Below are positions 18,846 through 26,812 of a stretch of 64,000 bases of DNA, one piece after another; the first letter of the stretch is position 1; each line of letters starts with the position of its first letter. Origin of the DNA: an uncultured Sphingomonas sp. (GTDB lineage Bacteria > Pseudomonadota > Alphaproteobacteria > Sphingomonadales > Sphingomonadaceae); assembly GCF_934560975.1 (NCBI RefSeq), contig NZ_CAKTFO010000001.1, forward strand, positions 186,001-250,000, in the 5' to 3' direction. Position numbers and translations under genes: made by a program. The notes beneath the pieces were generated by a model. It worked only from the letters and a program-made list of their open reading frames with translations, had not been told where the DNA came from and did not search any database.

Positions 18846-20092
18846 GGCCGCTTCTCCTTGGATGAACCGATTGCCGATGAACCAGTGGGGGGTGAGCCGG
18901 CGGCAGCGGGGCGGAAACGGCTGCCCAGGCCACGCGCGCGGTCGAGCGTGCCGGACGAGCCGGCGGGGAACGAAGTGGACGCGCTTTGGGTGACGATGGT
19001 GCGGGTGCGATGCTCGCCCGCGCCGCCGCGTCCGCTTGTGCCGTCATTGGCGGCGGGCGGCAATGCGGCGACGATGGCGCGGGTGCGGGCCGCGTCGCCG
19101 CCGCCGACAGCCGCCGGCGTCGCCGGGTTGAGCGGATGGGCGGCACCGGCGGTTGCGGCAGCAATCGCTGCCGTGGCGGCGCCACGTTCCTCCCGCGCGG
19201 CACTGCCGGGCAGGCCCCACCCAGCGACGATGGCGCCGGCTGCCTTCAGCGCCATCACCATCAGCGCAAGATAAACCGACGCCAGCACGAACAATGCGCC
19301 CACCGTCCGTCCTTCGATCTGCCCACCCTGGTTGAGCGCGCGCACGATCGGCACGGCCAGTTCCAGCACGCCCGCGCCCAGCAGGATAGCGAACAAGGGC
19401 GTCACCGCCAGCATCACCACCGCCTTCAACCAGCCTTCAAACAGCCCGCGCGTGCCCGTGAACAGGGCGAATATGATGAAGATGGGGCCCAGGCCGAGCA
19501 AAGCCGCCAGCGCGATCTTGGCCGTCACCAGCACGCCGACCGTGCCAAGCAGCAGCATCAGTGCGGAAATCCACATCAGGTCGGTGGGCGTGAAGCTGCC
19601 CCCCGCCGCCTGCGCCGCCACCGGTGCGCCCGCCTGCGCCGCCGCCTGCGGCTGTGCGCTGCCCCCGGCGGAGGCGGCATCGGCGATGGCGTTGAACAGG
19701 ATGTCGACACGGCTGGCGAACAGGTCGGTGGCCGATCCCTTGGCGCCCATGACGATGCCCGCCACCTGATCCGGCCCGCCGACCGCCAGGTTCCAGACGA
19801 CCGACTGATAGGCGACCCACGACGTCGCAAAGGTCAGCACCAGGCCCAAGGTCATCATGCGCGGGGTCAGTGCCGACAGGCCGAGCGTGGTCCGACCGGT
19901 CAGCATGCCCACGGCGAGAAACGCCACATACAGGGTAAGCAGGATGGTGAGCGCAGGCAGCAGCGCGCCGTCCGCCCCGAACAGGCGGGTGAAGGCCAGC
20001 CCCGCCGCCTCGCCCGCGCGACAATCCACCATCCGCAGCGCCGCGGCGACGCTGCTCGATTGGGTCATGTCGAGGACGGGACAGCCGCTCAC
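18842..20092 (-). CDS. virB6: VirB6/TrbL inner-membrane channel protein
   Basis: 416 residues with several hydrophobic helices (for example LLPALTILLTLYVAFLAVGM, LMWISALMLLLGTVGVLVTA, IALAALLGLGPIFIIFALF, a segment around AVVMLAVTPLFAILLGAG, and VGALFVLASVYLALMVMAL). The LGLGPIFI...F...R core is the most conserved part of VirB6. The last 100 or so residues are hydrophilic and Ala/Arg/Gly-rich. VirB6 forms the inner-membrane part of the translocation channel. The start overlaps the virB4 stop by four bases, meaning there is no room for the virB5 gene that often sits between them. Confidence 0.92.
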   Translation of the reverse strand: MSGCPVLDMTQSSSVAAALRMVDCRAGEAAGLAFTRLFGADGALLPALTILLTLYVAFLAVGMLTGRTTLGLSALTPRMMTLGLVLTFATSWVAYQSVVWNLAVGGPDQVAGIVMGAKGSATDLFASRVDILFNAIADAASAGGSAQPQAAAQAGAPVAAQAAGGSFTPTDLMWISALMLLLGTVGVLVTAKIALAALLGLGPIFIIFALFTGTRGLFEGWLKAVVMLAVTPLFAILLGAGVLELAVPIVRALNQGGQIEGRTVGALFVLASVYLALMVMALKAAGAIVAGWGLPGSAAREERGAATAAIAAATAGAAHPLNPATPAAVGGGDAARTRAIVAALPPAANDGTSGRGGAGEHRTRTIVTQSASTSFPAGSSGTLDRARGLGSRFRPAAAGSPPTGSSAIGSSKEKRP

Positions 20093-22494
20093 TCGGCGGC
20101 CTCCATGAACGCATCCTCGGCATCGGTGGGCGCAGGCCAGGGCGCGCCGACCAGCAGGGGATACCAGCGCGCGGGATCGTCGCCCACGTCGGCGCGGATG
20201 CGGTCGAGCCGGCGCACGCTCGCCTCCCGCCCCGACAGGACGGTCAGCATGTCGGGCATCCCCGACAGATCGAGCCGGGCGACCACCGAATGGTTGGCAT
20301 GGCGCACCAGGAAGCAGCGACTGTGCGCGGGCAGGGTGCGGATCAGCTCCAGCTCATGCGCGGACAGGCCGAAGCCGGCACAATAATCCTCCTCGCGCGC
20401 CTTGGCATTGGGCGTGAAGATCATGGTCGCCGTCTGCTCGACGATGGCGGACGAGATGCGGCTGTCGAGCGCGTCGCGCGCGGACTGGGTGGCGAAACCG
20501 ACCAATGCGTTGCGCTTGCGCAGCGTCTTCAGCCAGTCGCGGATGCGCTGGGCAAAGACCGGATCGTCCAACGCCTTCCAGCCTTCGTCGATCAGGATCA
20601 TGGTCGGTTGCCCGTCCAGCCGCTCCTCAACCCGGTGGAACAGGTACATCATGACTGGCGTGCGCAGACGCGGCGCTTCCAGGATAGCCGTCATGTCGAA
20701 GCCGAGCGTCGCGGCGGACAGGTCCAGCTCGTCCGCCGCATTGTCGAACGCCCAGGCATGCTCGCCGCCATTGATCCACGGATCAAGGCGCGAGGCGAGG
20801 TCGCCCGGCTCCGGCCGGCGTCCACCGGCCAGCAATTCGCGGAAGTGGCGCAGACGGCGGAAGGCGGGATCGTGGTCGAAACAGGCGTCCACCGCATGGG
20901 CGACCGTGGCATGTTCTTCCGGCGTTTCCGGGGTCAGCAGGCTGCCCAGCCAGTCGCGCAGAAAGGCGCGGTTGGCGGCGTTGTCGGGCAGGCGCAGCGG
21001 GTTGAACCCGCTCGGCTCGCCCGGGCTGATCCGGCTGTAATGGCCGCCGATGCCGCGCAGGAAGATCTCCGCGCCGCGATCCTTGTCGAAGAAGATCGTG
21101 CGCGGCCCGAACTTCTGCGCCTGCGCGGTCAGGAAGTTGAGCACCACCGTCTTGCCCGAACCGGACGGGCCGATGACGGTGAAATTGCCGAGGTCGCCTT
21201 CGTGGAAGTTGAAGAAATAGGGCGTGGCGCTGGTCGTCTCCAGCACCGACACCGCATCGCCCCAATGGTTGCCGGTCGCCTGGCCGATGGCGAAGCCGTG
21301 TAGCGACAGGAAGCCCGCCGCATTGGCGGTCGACACCATCGCACGGCGCACCAGATACGCCTCGTTGCCGGGGAACTGGCCCCAGAACAAAGGCTCCAGA
21401 TTGACGTCCTCGCGCACCGCGACCGCGCCGGTATCGGCCAACGCCGCGCCTGCCTGCGCCAGCATGGCGTCCAGCGTCTCCAGCGTCTCGCTCCGCACCA
21501 GCAGGCTGAGGTGATGGTCGCCGAAGCCGACCTGACCCGCGCCGAGTGCATCGCGCGCGCCGGCCATCTCGCGCCGCTCCGCCACCGCATCCTCGTCGGC
21601 CGAGCGCAGGCGGCGGAGCGCCAGGTCGATCCGTTCCTTGGCGATCTGCCGGTCGGCCGGCGCGAAGCTTTCGGTCAGCACCAGTTCGCACGGCAGGCGC
21701 AGCAGCCCGTCGAGGATGCCGGCGCTGGTCGCGTCGGGATATTCCTTGATCGACAGCATGCCGGCGAAACGCTGCCCGGCGGGCGTCCGCGTCTCGATCG
21801 CGTCCAGGCCGAAACTGACGCGAGCATATGGCAGGTAATGGCCGGCATCGACCTGCTCGGTCGGCATCCGCACCGGGCGCATCTCGCCATTGTAGAGCGC
21901 CGACAGCAATTCCAGCGGCTCCGAACAGAGGCCGCCCGCCCCCTCATACGCGCCCAGCATGCGGGCACCATAAGGCTGCAGGGCTGCGACCAAAGCCGTG
22001 GCGGCTGCCTCCAGCGCGCGCAGTTCGGCCGGGTCCAGGCCGTCATCCTGCCGCTTGGCGAAGCGGCGGCGCAGGCGATCGGGCCAGCCGGTCTTGCCGC
22101 GCGCGGGGCGGCGGACGATCGTCACGAACTGCTCGTTGATGAACAGCCGCCGGTCGGACAAGGCGGCGCGCCAGCGGCCGTCCAGTTCGGTCGCCAGCGG
22201 GCTGTCGAACTCCGTCTCCAGCTCCACCGAGATGCGGCGGCGGACGACGTGGTGATACACCACGAAGCGCGCGTCCAGCACGCTGCGCAACATCACCTCG
22301 CGCACCCCGAGATGATGGTCGAGCTGCGCCGAATCCTCCGTCTCGAACGACAGGCCCGGCACTTGCAGCGCCGTCATCAGCGATCCGTCGCGCAAGCCGA
22401 TCACTCGGTCGTTGACGTGGCGCGCATAGGGCAGGCGGTCGCCGGCCTTGGCTTCCTTGTCGCCCCATGCGGCGGCGCCGATCCACTTGGTCAT
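20089..22494 (-). CDS. virB4: VirB4 secretion ATPase
   Basis: 801 residues, a standard VirB4 length. An N-terminal CagE/TrbE domain (LPYARHVNDRVIGLRDGSL, LSFETEDSAQLDHHLG) precedes the ATPase half, where FTVIGPSGSGKT near residue 440 is Walker A and TMILIDEGWKALDD near residue 635 is Walker B; GFATQSARDALDS follows as the usual sensor region. VirB4 energises pilin extraction and substrate transfer in the inner membrane. Start ATG at 22494, 10 bases after the virB3 stop. Confidence 0.97.
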   Translation of the reverse strand: MTKWIGAAAWGDKEAKAGDRLPYARHVNDRVIGLRDGSLMTALQVPGLSFETEDSAQLDHHLGVREVMLRSVLDARFVVYHHVVRRRISVELETEFDSPLATELDGRWRAALSDRRLFINEQFVTIVRRPARGKTGWPDRLRRRFAKRQDDGLDPAELRALEAAATALVAALQPYGARMLGAYEGAGGLCSEPLELLSALYNGEMRPVRMPTEQVDAGHYLPYARVSFGLDAIETRTPAGQRFAGMLSIKEYPDATSAGILDGLLRLPCELVLTESFAPADRQIAKERIDLALRRLRSADEDAVAERREMAGARDALGAGQVGFGDHHLSLLVRSETLETLDAMLAQAGAALADTGAVAVREDVNLEPLFWGQFPGNEAYLVRRAMVSTANAAGFLSLHGFAIGQATGNHWGDAVSVLETTSATPYFFNFHEGDLGNFTVIGPSGSGKTVVLNFLTAQAQKFGPRTIFFDKDRGAEIFLRGIGGHYSRISPGEPSGFNPLRLPDNAANRAFLRDWLGSLLTPETPEEHATVAHAVDACFDHDPAFRRLRHFRELLAGGRRPEPGDLASRLDPWINGGEHAWAFDNAADELDLSAATLGFDMTAILEAPRLRTPVMMYLFHRVEERLDGQPTMILIDEGWKALDDPVFAQRIRDWLKTLRKRNALVGFATQSARDALDSRISSAIVEQTATMIFTPNAKAREEDYCAGFGLSAHELELIRTLPAHSRCFLVRHANHSVVARLDLSGMPDMLTVLSGREASVRRLDRIRADVGDDPARWYPLLVGAPWPAPTDAEDAFMEAAE

Positions 22495-22504
22495 GCGGGC
22501 TTCC

Positions 22505-22786
22505 TCACGCCGAATAGCTGTTGCAGCCCCAGCGCTTCCAGTTGCGCGTGCGGGGGCAGCGGCTGACCTTGGTCAGCCACAGGTCGAAGATGCGCGGTTC
22601 GCGCAGGCAGGCGAAATAGCCGATGGCGTGAACGGCGAGCGCCACGGGCAGCGCCAGAAAGCTCCGCGTGATCAGGAACGCCTCGGTGGTGACCGCGGCG
22701 TTGATGATGAAATAGCTGTAGGTCACGCCCGCGAACATCTGCGGGCGAGTCAGCGCGCGAAAGACCGGCTGGCGCCGCAGGCTCAT
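22505..22786 (-). CDS. virB3: VirB3 type IV secretion protein
   Basis: 93 residues. The N-terminus RRQPVFRALTRPQMFAGVTY is the family signature (two short hydrophilic phrases before a membrane segment). A hydrophobic hairpin (SFLALPVALAVHAIGYFACL) and a basic tail follow. VirB3 is a small inner-membrane component that associates with VirB4. It sits between virB2 and virB4, three bases after the virB2 stop, the expected order. Confidence 0.93.
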   Translation of the reverse strand: MSLRRQPVFRALTRPQMFAGVTYSYFIINAAVTTEAFLITRSFLALPVALAVHAIGYFACLREPRIFDLWLTKVSRCPRTRNWKRWGCNSYSA

Positions 22787-22789
22787 GGA

Positions 22790-23101
22790 TCAGCCGCCCA
22801 TCGCGGCGGTGGACTGGATGCCCGACACGATCGCGGAGGCGCCGAACAGGATGAAGCAGCCGATGATGACAGTCGCGCCGAAGCGCCAGTTCATCCGCCC
22901 GGTCAGCATCATGAAACCGACCATCGCGACCGCGATCACCGCGACGGCGGTGGCGACATTGCCCAACAGGGTCCCCTGCAACCAGCCGAGCGCGGCCACG
23001 ATCGGCCCGGACCCGCGCGGATCCCCGGCGGCCTGCGCGAAAGCGGGGCTTGCGGCGCTGGCAGCGAACAGCGACGCCGCCGCAAGAGAACGGATGGACA
23101 C
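22790..23101 (-). CDS. virB2: VirB2-type pilin
   Basis: 103 residues from a GTG at 23101, preferred over an in-frame ATG 72 bases upstream because the upstream part overlaps virB1 and because GAAGAAGGA lies about 9 bases before the GTG. A signal peptide (SIRSLAAASLFAASAASPAF, cut after AFAQA) is followed by a hydrophobic mature pilin with two membrane segments (ATAVAVIAVAMVGFMMLTG, ATVIIGCFILFGASAIVSG) separated by the short polar loop RMNWRFG. VirB2 is the major pilus subunit. The start lies one base after the virB1 stop. Confidence 0.92.
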   Translation of the reverse strand: MSIRSLAAASLFAASAASPAFAQAAGDPRGSGPIVAALGWLQGTLLGNVATAVAVIAVAMVGFMMLTGRMNWRFGATVIIGCFILFGASAIVSGIQSTAAMGG

Positions 23102-23102
23102 G

Positions 23103-23759
23103 TCAGTTATCCTTCTTCTGAACAGGGGAGAGGTGATCGACGATGGACGCGACATAGGCGCGCGTCTCGGCAATTGCGGGAACGCCGCCGGCCTTCATCA
23201 CGCGGCCGGGACCGGCATTGTAGGCGGCCAGCGCACGTTCGACGTCGCCGTCGAACAGGTCCAGCATCTGGCGAAGATAGCGGGCGCAGCCTTCCAGATT
23301 GCCGCGCGGATCGGCCGCGTCCACGCCCAACGCGCGGGCGGTCGCTGGCATCAGCTGGGCGAGGCCGCGCGCGCCCTTTGCCGACACCGCATCCGCGCGC
23401 CAGCGGCTTTCCTGCCAGACGAGGGCGGCGATCAGGCGCGGGCTCAGGTCGTAGCGGTGCGCCAGGTCGGCGACGATCGCGGCATAGCCCGCCGGAATGT
23501 CGCCGGCCTGGGGAATCGTCAGCGCGGCGTCGGGCACCATTCCGGCCTCGACCGCAAGCGGCGCGTCGTCCTCTTCCCCGCCGCTCCAGCGTACCTGGCC
23601 GGAACCGGTGCGGTAATGGGCCGTTCCGCCTCCATCGATCTCGATCACGTCGGCGCATGCCGGCGCGGTCGCAAGCGCTGCCATGACGGCCAGCGTAGCC
23701 GCCGTTGCAGCCCTGTTCACCTGGGCCAGACGTGACGATGTGTGGTGATGCCCCCGCAT
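23103..23759 (-). CDS. virB1: VirB1-like lytic transglycosylase
   Basis: 218 residues using the ATG at 23759 (MRGHHHTSSRLAQ, then a signal peptide ending ATAPACAD); the frame also has an earlier start at 23831 and no strong ribosome site decides between them. The catalytic domain is a clear family-1 SLT: ALVWQESRWRADAVSAKGAR with the acidic glutamate in QESRW, GLAQLMPATARALGV, and AYNAGPGRV near the end. It would open peptidoglycan locally for the secretion channel. First gene of the virB operon. About 215 bases separate its start from the stop of the GH31 gene, space enough for a promoter. Confidence 0.9.
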   Translation of the reverse strand: MRGHHHTSSRLAQVNRAATAATLAVMAALATAPACADVIEIDGGGTAHYRTGSGQVRWSGGEEDDAPLAVEAGMVPDAALTIPQAGDIPAGYAAIVADLAHRYDLSPRLIAALVWQESRWRADAVSAKGARGLAQLMPATARALGVDAADPRGNLEGCARYLRQMLDLFDGDVERALAAYNAGPGRVMKAGGVPAIAETRAYVASIVDHLSPVQKKDN

Positions 23760-23974
23760 GGATATGCGCCGTAAAGGTGTAATGTGACTCTTGTGCGACA
23801 CCCTCGCGCTGCTGTCGCCCGCACGTGGCATCCATGCGGCGGAGCAGAGCCGTACAGCCCGTCTTCACCAGGGCTGCCGCCTTTCGTATCGGGACCGCCT
23901 CAAGCGGACCCGCCGCCGTCTCGTTCATGGAACAGCGGCGGCGGACAGCCGAACTGCCCGCCGCTTGTGCTGGT

Positions 23975-26803
23975 TCAGGGTTGCTGCACGGTCATCGCCT
24001 GACCCTGATAGACCAGGCTGGTGGCGCCCGCTTCGGAGAAGTCGGGCACCGTCGCCCTGCCCGGCCCGTAGAAGCGGACGGCGATCGTCCGTGCGGCCGG
24101 CATCCCGTCATAGCCGCCTTCGCGCGCGCCGATCGTCAGCGTGCGGCTCGACTGATCCCAGCGCATCGGCACGCGGGCATATTTGCCCTGCGCATAGCCT
24201 GTGCTGACGCCGTCATCCTCGTAGAGCGAGAAGCTGCCGTCGGTGCCGGTGAAGACGTGCAGCACCAGCGGCCCGCCCTTGTTCTCGGCGGTGCTCATGA
24301 CCGCGGGACCGGTCGGAATGATGGAGCCCGCGCGCACGAACAGCGGCATCCGCCCATAGGGCGCGGCGGCGCGGATCGTCTGGCCGCCGCGCGCGAACGC
24401 ACCGCTGTTAAAGTCGTACCAGTCGGCGCCCGCCGGCAGGTACACGTTGCGCTCGCGTGCCTGGAAGGTGGTGACCGGCGCCACCAGGAATGCGCGGCCG
24501 AACAGATATTGGTCGTTGATGTCCCACGTCTTGCGGTCGGCAGCGAAGTCCATGACCATGCCGCGCATGATGGACCCGTCCTTCAGCGACGTGTCGGCGC
24601 CCAGCGTGTAGATGTACGGCATCAGGCGATAGCGCAGCGTGTCGTACCAGATCATCGACGCCTGCATCGCCGGGTCGCTCGCCGAAATCTCGTAGATCTC
24701 GCGATGCGGGAACTCGCCATGACTGCGGAACAAGGGCGAGAAGGCGCCGAACTGGAACCAGCGCAGGTTCAACTCCCGCCATTCCTGCTGCGCTTCCGGC
24801 AACTGCCGCGAGTAACGATCCTCGACCGAGAAACCGCCGATATCGTGCGTCCAGTTGGGGATGCCGGCCATGGAGATGTTCACCCCGGCCGAGATCTGCG
24901 CGCGCAGATCGTCCCAGCGCGCGGCGACGTCGCCCGACCACAAGGCCGAACTCGTCCGTTGCAGGCCGCCAAAGCCCGAGCGGGTCAGGATGAACGGCCG
25001 CACGTCGGGCCGCGCGGTGCGGAGCCCTTCGGCCATCCCCTCGGCATGGACCAGGGGGTAGCTGTTGAAGAAGGCCGCCGCCGGCCCGGATGCGGTCGGT
25101 CCCATGGCGTCGATCCGCTCCTCGATCGAGGAGTTGGAGTGGATGTCCGGCTCGGTTGCATCCATCCACCAGGCGTCGAAGCCCTTGGTCACCAATTTGT
25201 CGCGCACCTGCTGGAAGTAAAGCTGCCGCGCGCCGGGCGAATATGCGTCATAATCGGTATTGGCATAGCCCGGGCCGACCCAGTCCTTGCGCCCCGCCTT
25301 CAGGTTGCCCTGATACAGCCAGCCATGCGCGGCCATTGCCTTGGCATTGTCGGTGTTGGGATAGAATTTCGGCCAGACCGAGATCATGATCCGCGCGTTC
25401 ATGGCGTGGACCTGGTCCACCATCTGCTGCGGCGTGGGAAAGCGGGTCTTGTCGAAATCGTGGCTGCCCCACTGGTCCTGCGGCCAGTAGAACCAGTCGA
25501 GCACGATGTTATCGAGCGGGATGCCGCGCTTGCGATATTCGCGCACCACGTTCAGCAACTGGTCCTGCGTTTCGTAACGCTGGCGGCTTTGCCAGAAGCC
25601 ATAGGCCCATCGCGGCATCATGGAGGCGCGACCAGTGAGCTTGCGATAGTCGGCGACCACGCCGTCCATGCTGTCGGCGCCGACGAAGTAATAATCCAGC
25701 GCGTTGCCGACGTCCGACGACATCCACAGCGAGTGGCGGTCGGCATCGGGCAGGGGATCGCTGTGGAACAAGGCGAGGTAGCCGGCATTCGGCTCCCACT
25801 CGATCCGCACCTCGACCGGCTTGCCCTTGGTCATCGGCAGCTCGAAATTGTGGTACCAGGGGTTCCAGTTCGGGCGCCAGCGGTTCAGCACCTCCCTGCC
25901 GTCGGCGAACACCTTCACATAGCTGGACGAGTAGAGACGCAGCTTGTGCGTGCCGGTGAGCGTGGGGGTGACGGTGCCGGTCCACACCACCTTCTGCGTC
26001 TGTGCGGCGACGCCGGCCGTATTCTGTCCGCTGTCGGCCGACGCGACCGTCTTGGCCTTGGCCGCCGCCGGCCAGTTCGCCTGGTCGCGGATATATTGGT
26101 AGTTGATCGTCTGTTCGGTGCGGCTGACGGCCAGCTGCCCGCCCAGATAATAATCCGCCTTCCAGCCGCCATCCGCCTGCATCAGGTCATAGGGCTTGGG
26201 ATTGCCGAAGCGGGTGATGGCGTTGCTGTCCCACAACAGGCCATAATTGCGGGTCGACACCACGAACGGCACCGCAATGTCCATGTTGTGCTGGGCGAGA
26301 TCGACGTCCTCGCCATTATAGTTCATCTGGCCATTCTGGTGCTGGCCAAGCCCGTAAAAGCCTTCGTCGGTGCCGCGGTTGAACTGCTGCTGCGTCGCGA
26401 CGAAGCCGCTGTTCTCGATCGTGATCGGGCGGATCGCGCCGCGCGCCGCCTCGTCCAGCACGGGCTTGCCCTGCGCGTCCAGGAAGCGGACATGCCCATC
26501 CTTCAACCGCACCTCGGCCGTGGCCTTGGCCAGCTTCAGCGTGACCAGCCCACCGCGCTTGGAGATGACGGGATTGCCGGCGGGGCCGGCCGTCACCATC
26601 AGGCTGCCGGGTATCTCGGTCAGCGTCTCGCCAGGCACCGCCGTGACGCGAAAGGCCGCATCTCCATAGGCCAGCACGCGCACGCGCTTGGCCGCGCCCG
26701 TGTCGGGCGTGACGACGATGCCCTGGTCGACGCGCTGGTAGGACGCGGCGCAGACGGGCGCGGCAAGGGCGATCAGCGCGGCGGAGGCGAGCAGGCGGAC
26801 CAT
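23975..26803 (-). CDS. GH31 alpha-xylosidase/alpha-glucosidase with PA14 insert
   Basis: 942 residues with a signal peptide (MVRLLASAALIALAAPVCAA). A GH31 N-terminal beta-sandwich with LGQHQNGQMNYNGEDVDLAQ precedes a PA14-type insertion (TLTGTHKLRLYSSSYVKVFA, NWNPWYHNFELP). The TIM barrel carries DAWWMDATEPD near residue 547, whose aspartate is the family nucleophile, and ends with the distal domains (FLVAPVTTFQARERNVYLPA). A PA14 insert between these domains is a known trait of xyloglucan-specific alpha-xylosidases such as that of Cellvibrio japonicus, so removal of xylose side chains is the best guess; alpha-glucosidase remains possible. It begins 9 bases after the GH35 stop, so they are co-expressed. 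Confidence 0.9.
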   Translation of the reverse strand: MVRLLASAALIALAAPVCAASYQRVDQGIVVTPDTGAAKRVRVLAYGDAAFRVTAVPGETLTEIPGSLMVTAGPAGNPVISKRGGLVTLKLAKATAEVRLKDGHVRFLDAQGKPVLDEAARGAIRPITIENSGFVATQQQFNRGTDEGFYGLGQHQNGQMNYNGEDVDLAQHNMDIAVPFVVSTRNYGLLWDSNAITRFGNPKPYDLMQADGGWKADYYLGGQLAVSRTEQTINYQYIRDQANWPAAAKAKTVASADSGQNTAGVAAQTQKVVWTGTVTPTLTGTHKLRLYSSSYVKVFADGREVLNRWRPNWNPWYHNFELPMTKGKPVEVRIEWEPNAGYLALFHSDPLPDADRHSLWMSSDVGNALDYYFVGADSMDGVVADYRKLTGRASMMPRWAYGFWQSRQRYETQDQLLNVVREYRKRGIPLDNIVLDWFYWPQDQWGSHDFDKTRFPTPQQMVDQVHAMNARIMISVWPKFYPNTDNAKAMAAHGWLYQGNLKAGRKDWVGPGYANTDYDAYSPGARQLYFQQVRDKLVTKGFDAWWMDATEPDIHSNSSIEERIDAMGPTASGPAAAFFNSYPLVHAEGMAEGLRTARPDVRPFILTRSGFGGLQRTSSALWSGDVAARWDDLRAQISAGVNISMAGIPNWTHDIGGFSVEDRYSRQLPEAQQEWRELNLRWFQFGAFSPLFRSHGEFPHREIYEISASDPAMQASMIWYDTLRYRLMPYIYTLGADTSLKDGSIMRGMVMDFAADRKTWDINDQYLFGRAFLVAPVTTFQARERNVYLPAGADWYDFNSGAFARGGQTIRAAAPYGRMPLFVRAGSIIPTGPAVMSTAENKGGPLVLHVFTGTDGSFSLYEDDGVSTGYAQGKYARVPMRWDQSSRTLTIGAREGGYDGMPAARTIAVRFYGPGRATVPDFSEAGATSLVYQGQAMTVQQP

Positions 26804-26812
26804 CGGTAAATC

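Noticed and set aside
15962..23759. An integrative conjugative element around the virB genes
   Set aside because: No integrase, relaxase, VirD4, replication gene, or attachment-site duplication is seen, so the operon is not annotated as mobile.
23825..26809. A 994-codon antisense frame opposite the GH31 gene
   Set aside because: Shadow of the GH31 gene, no family resemblance and no ribosome site.
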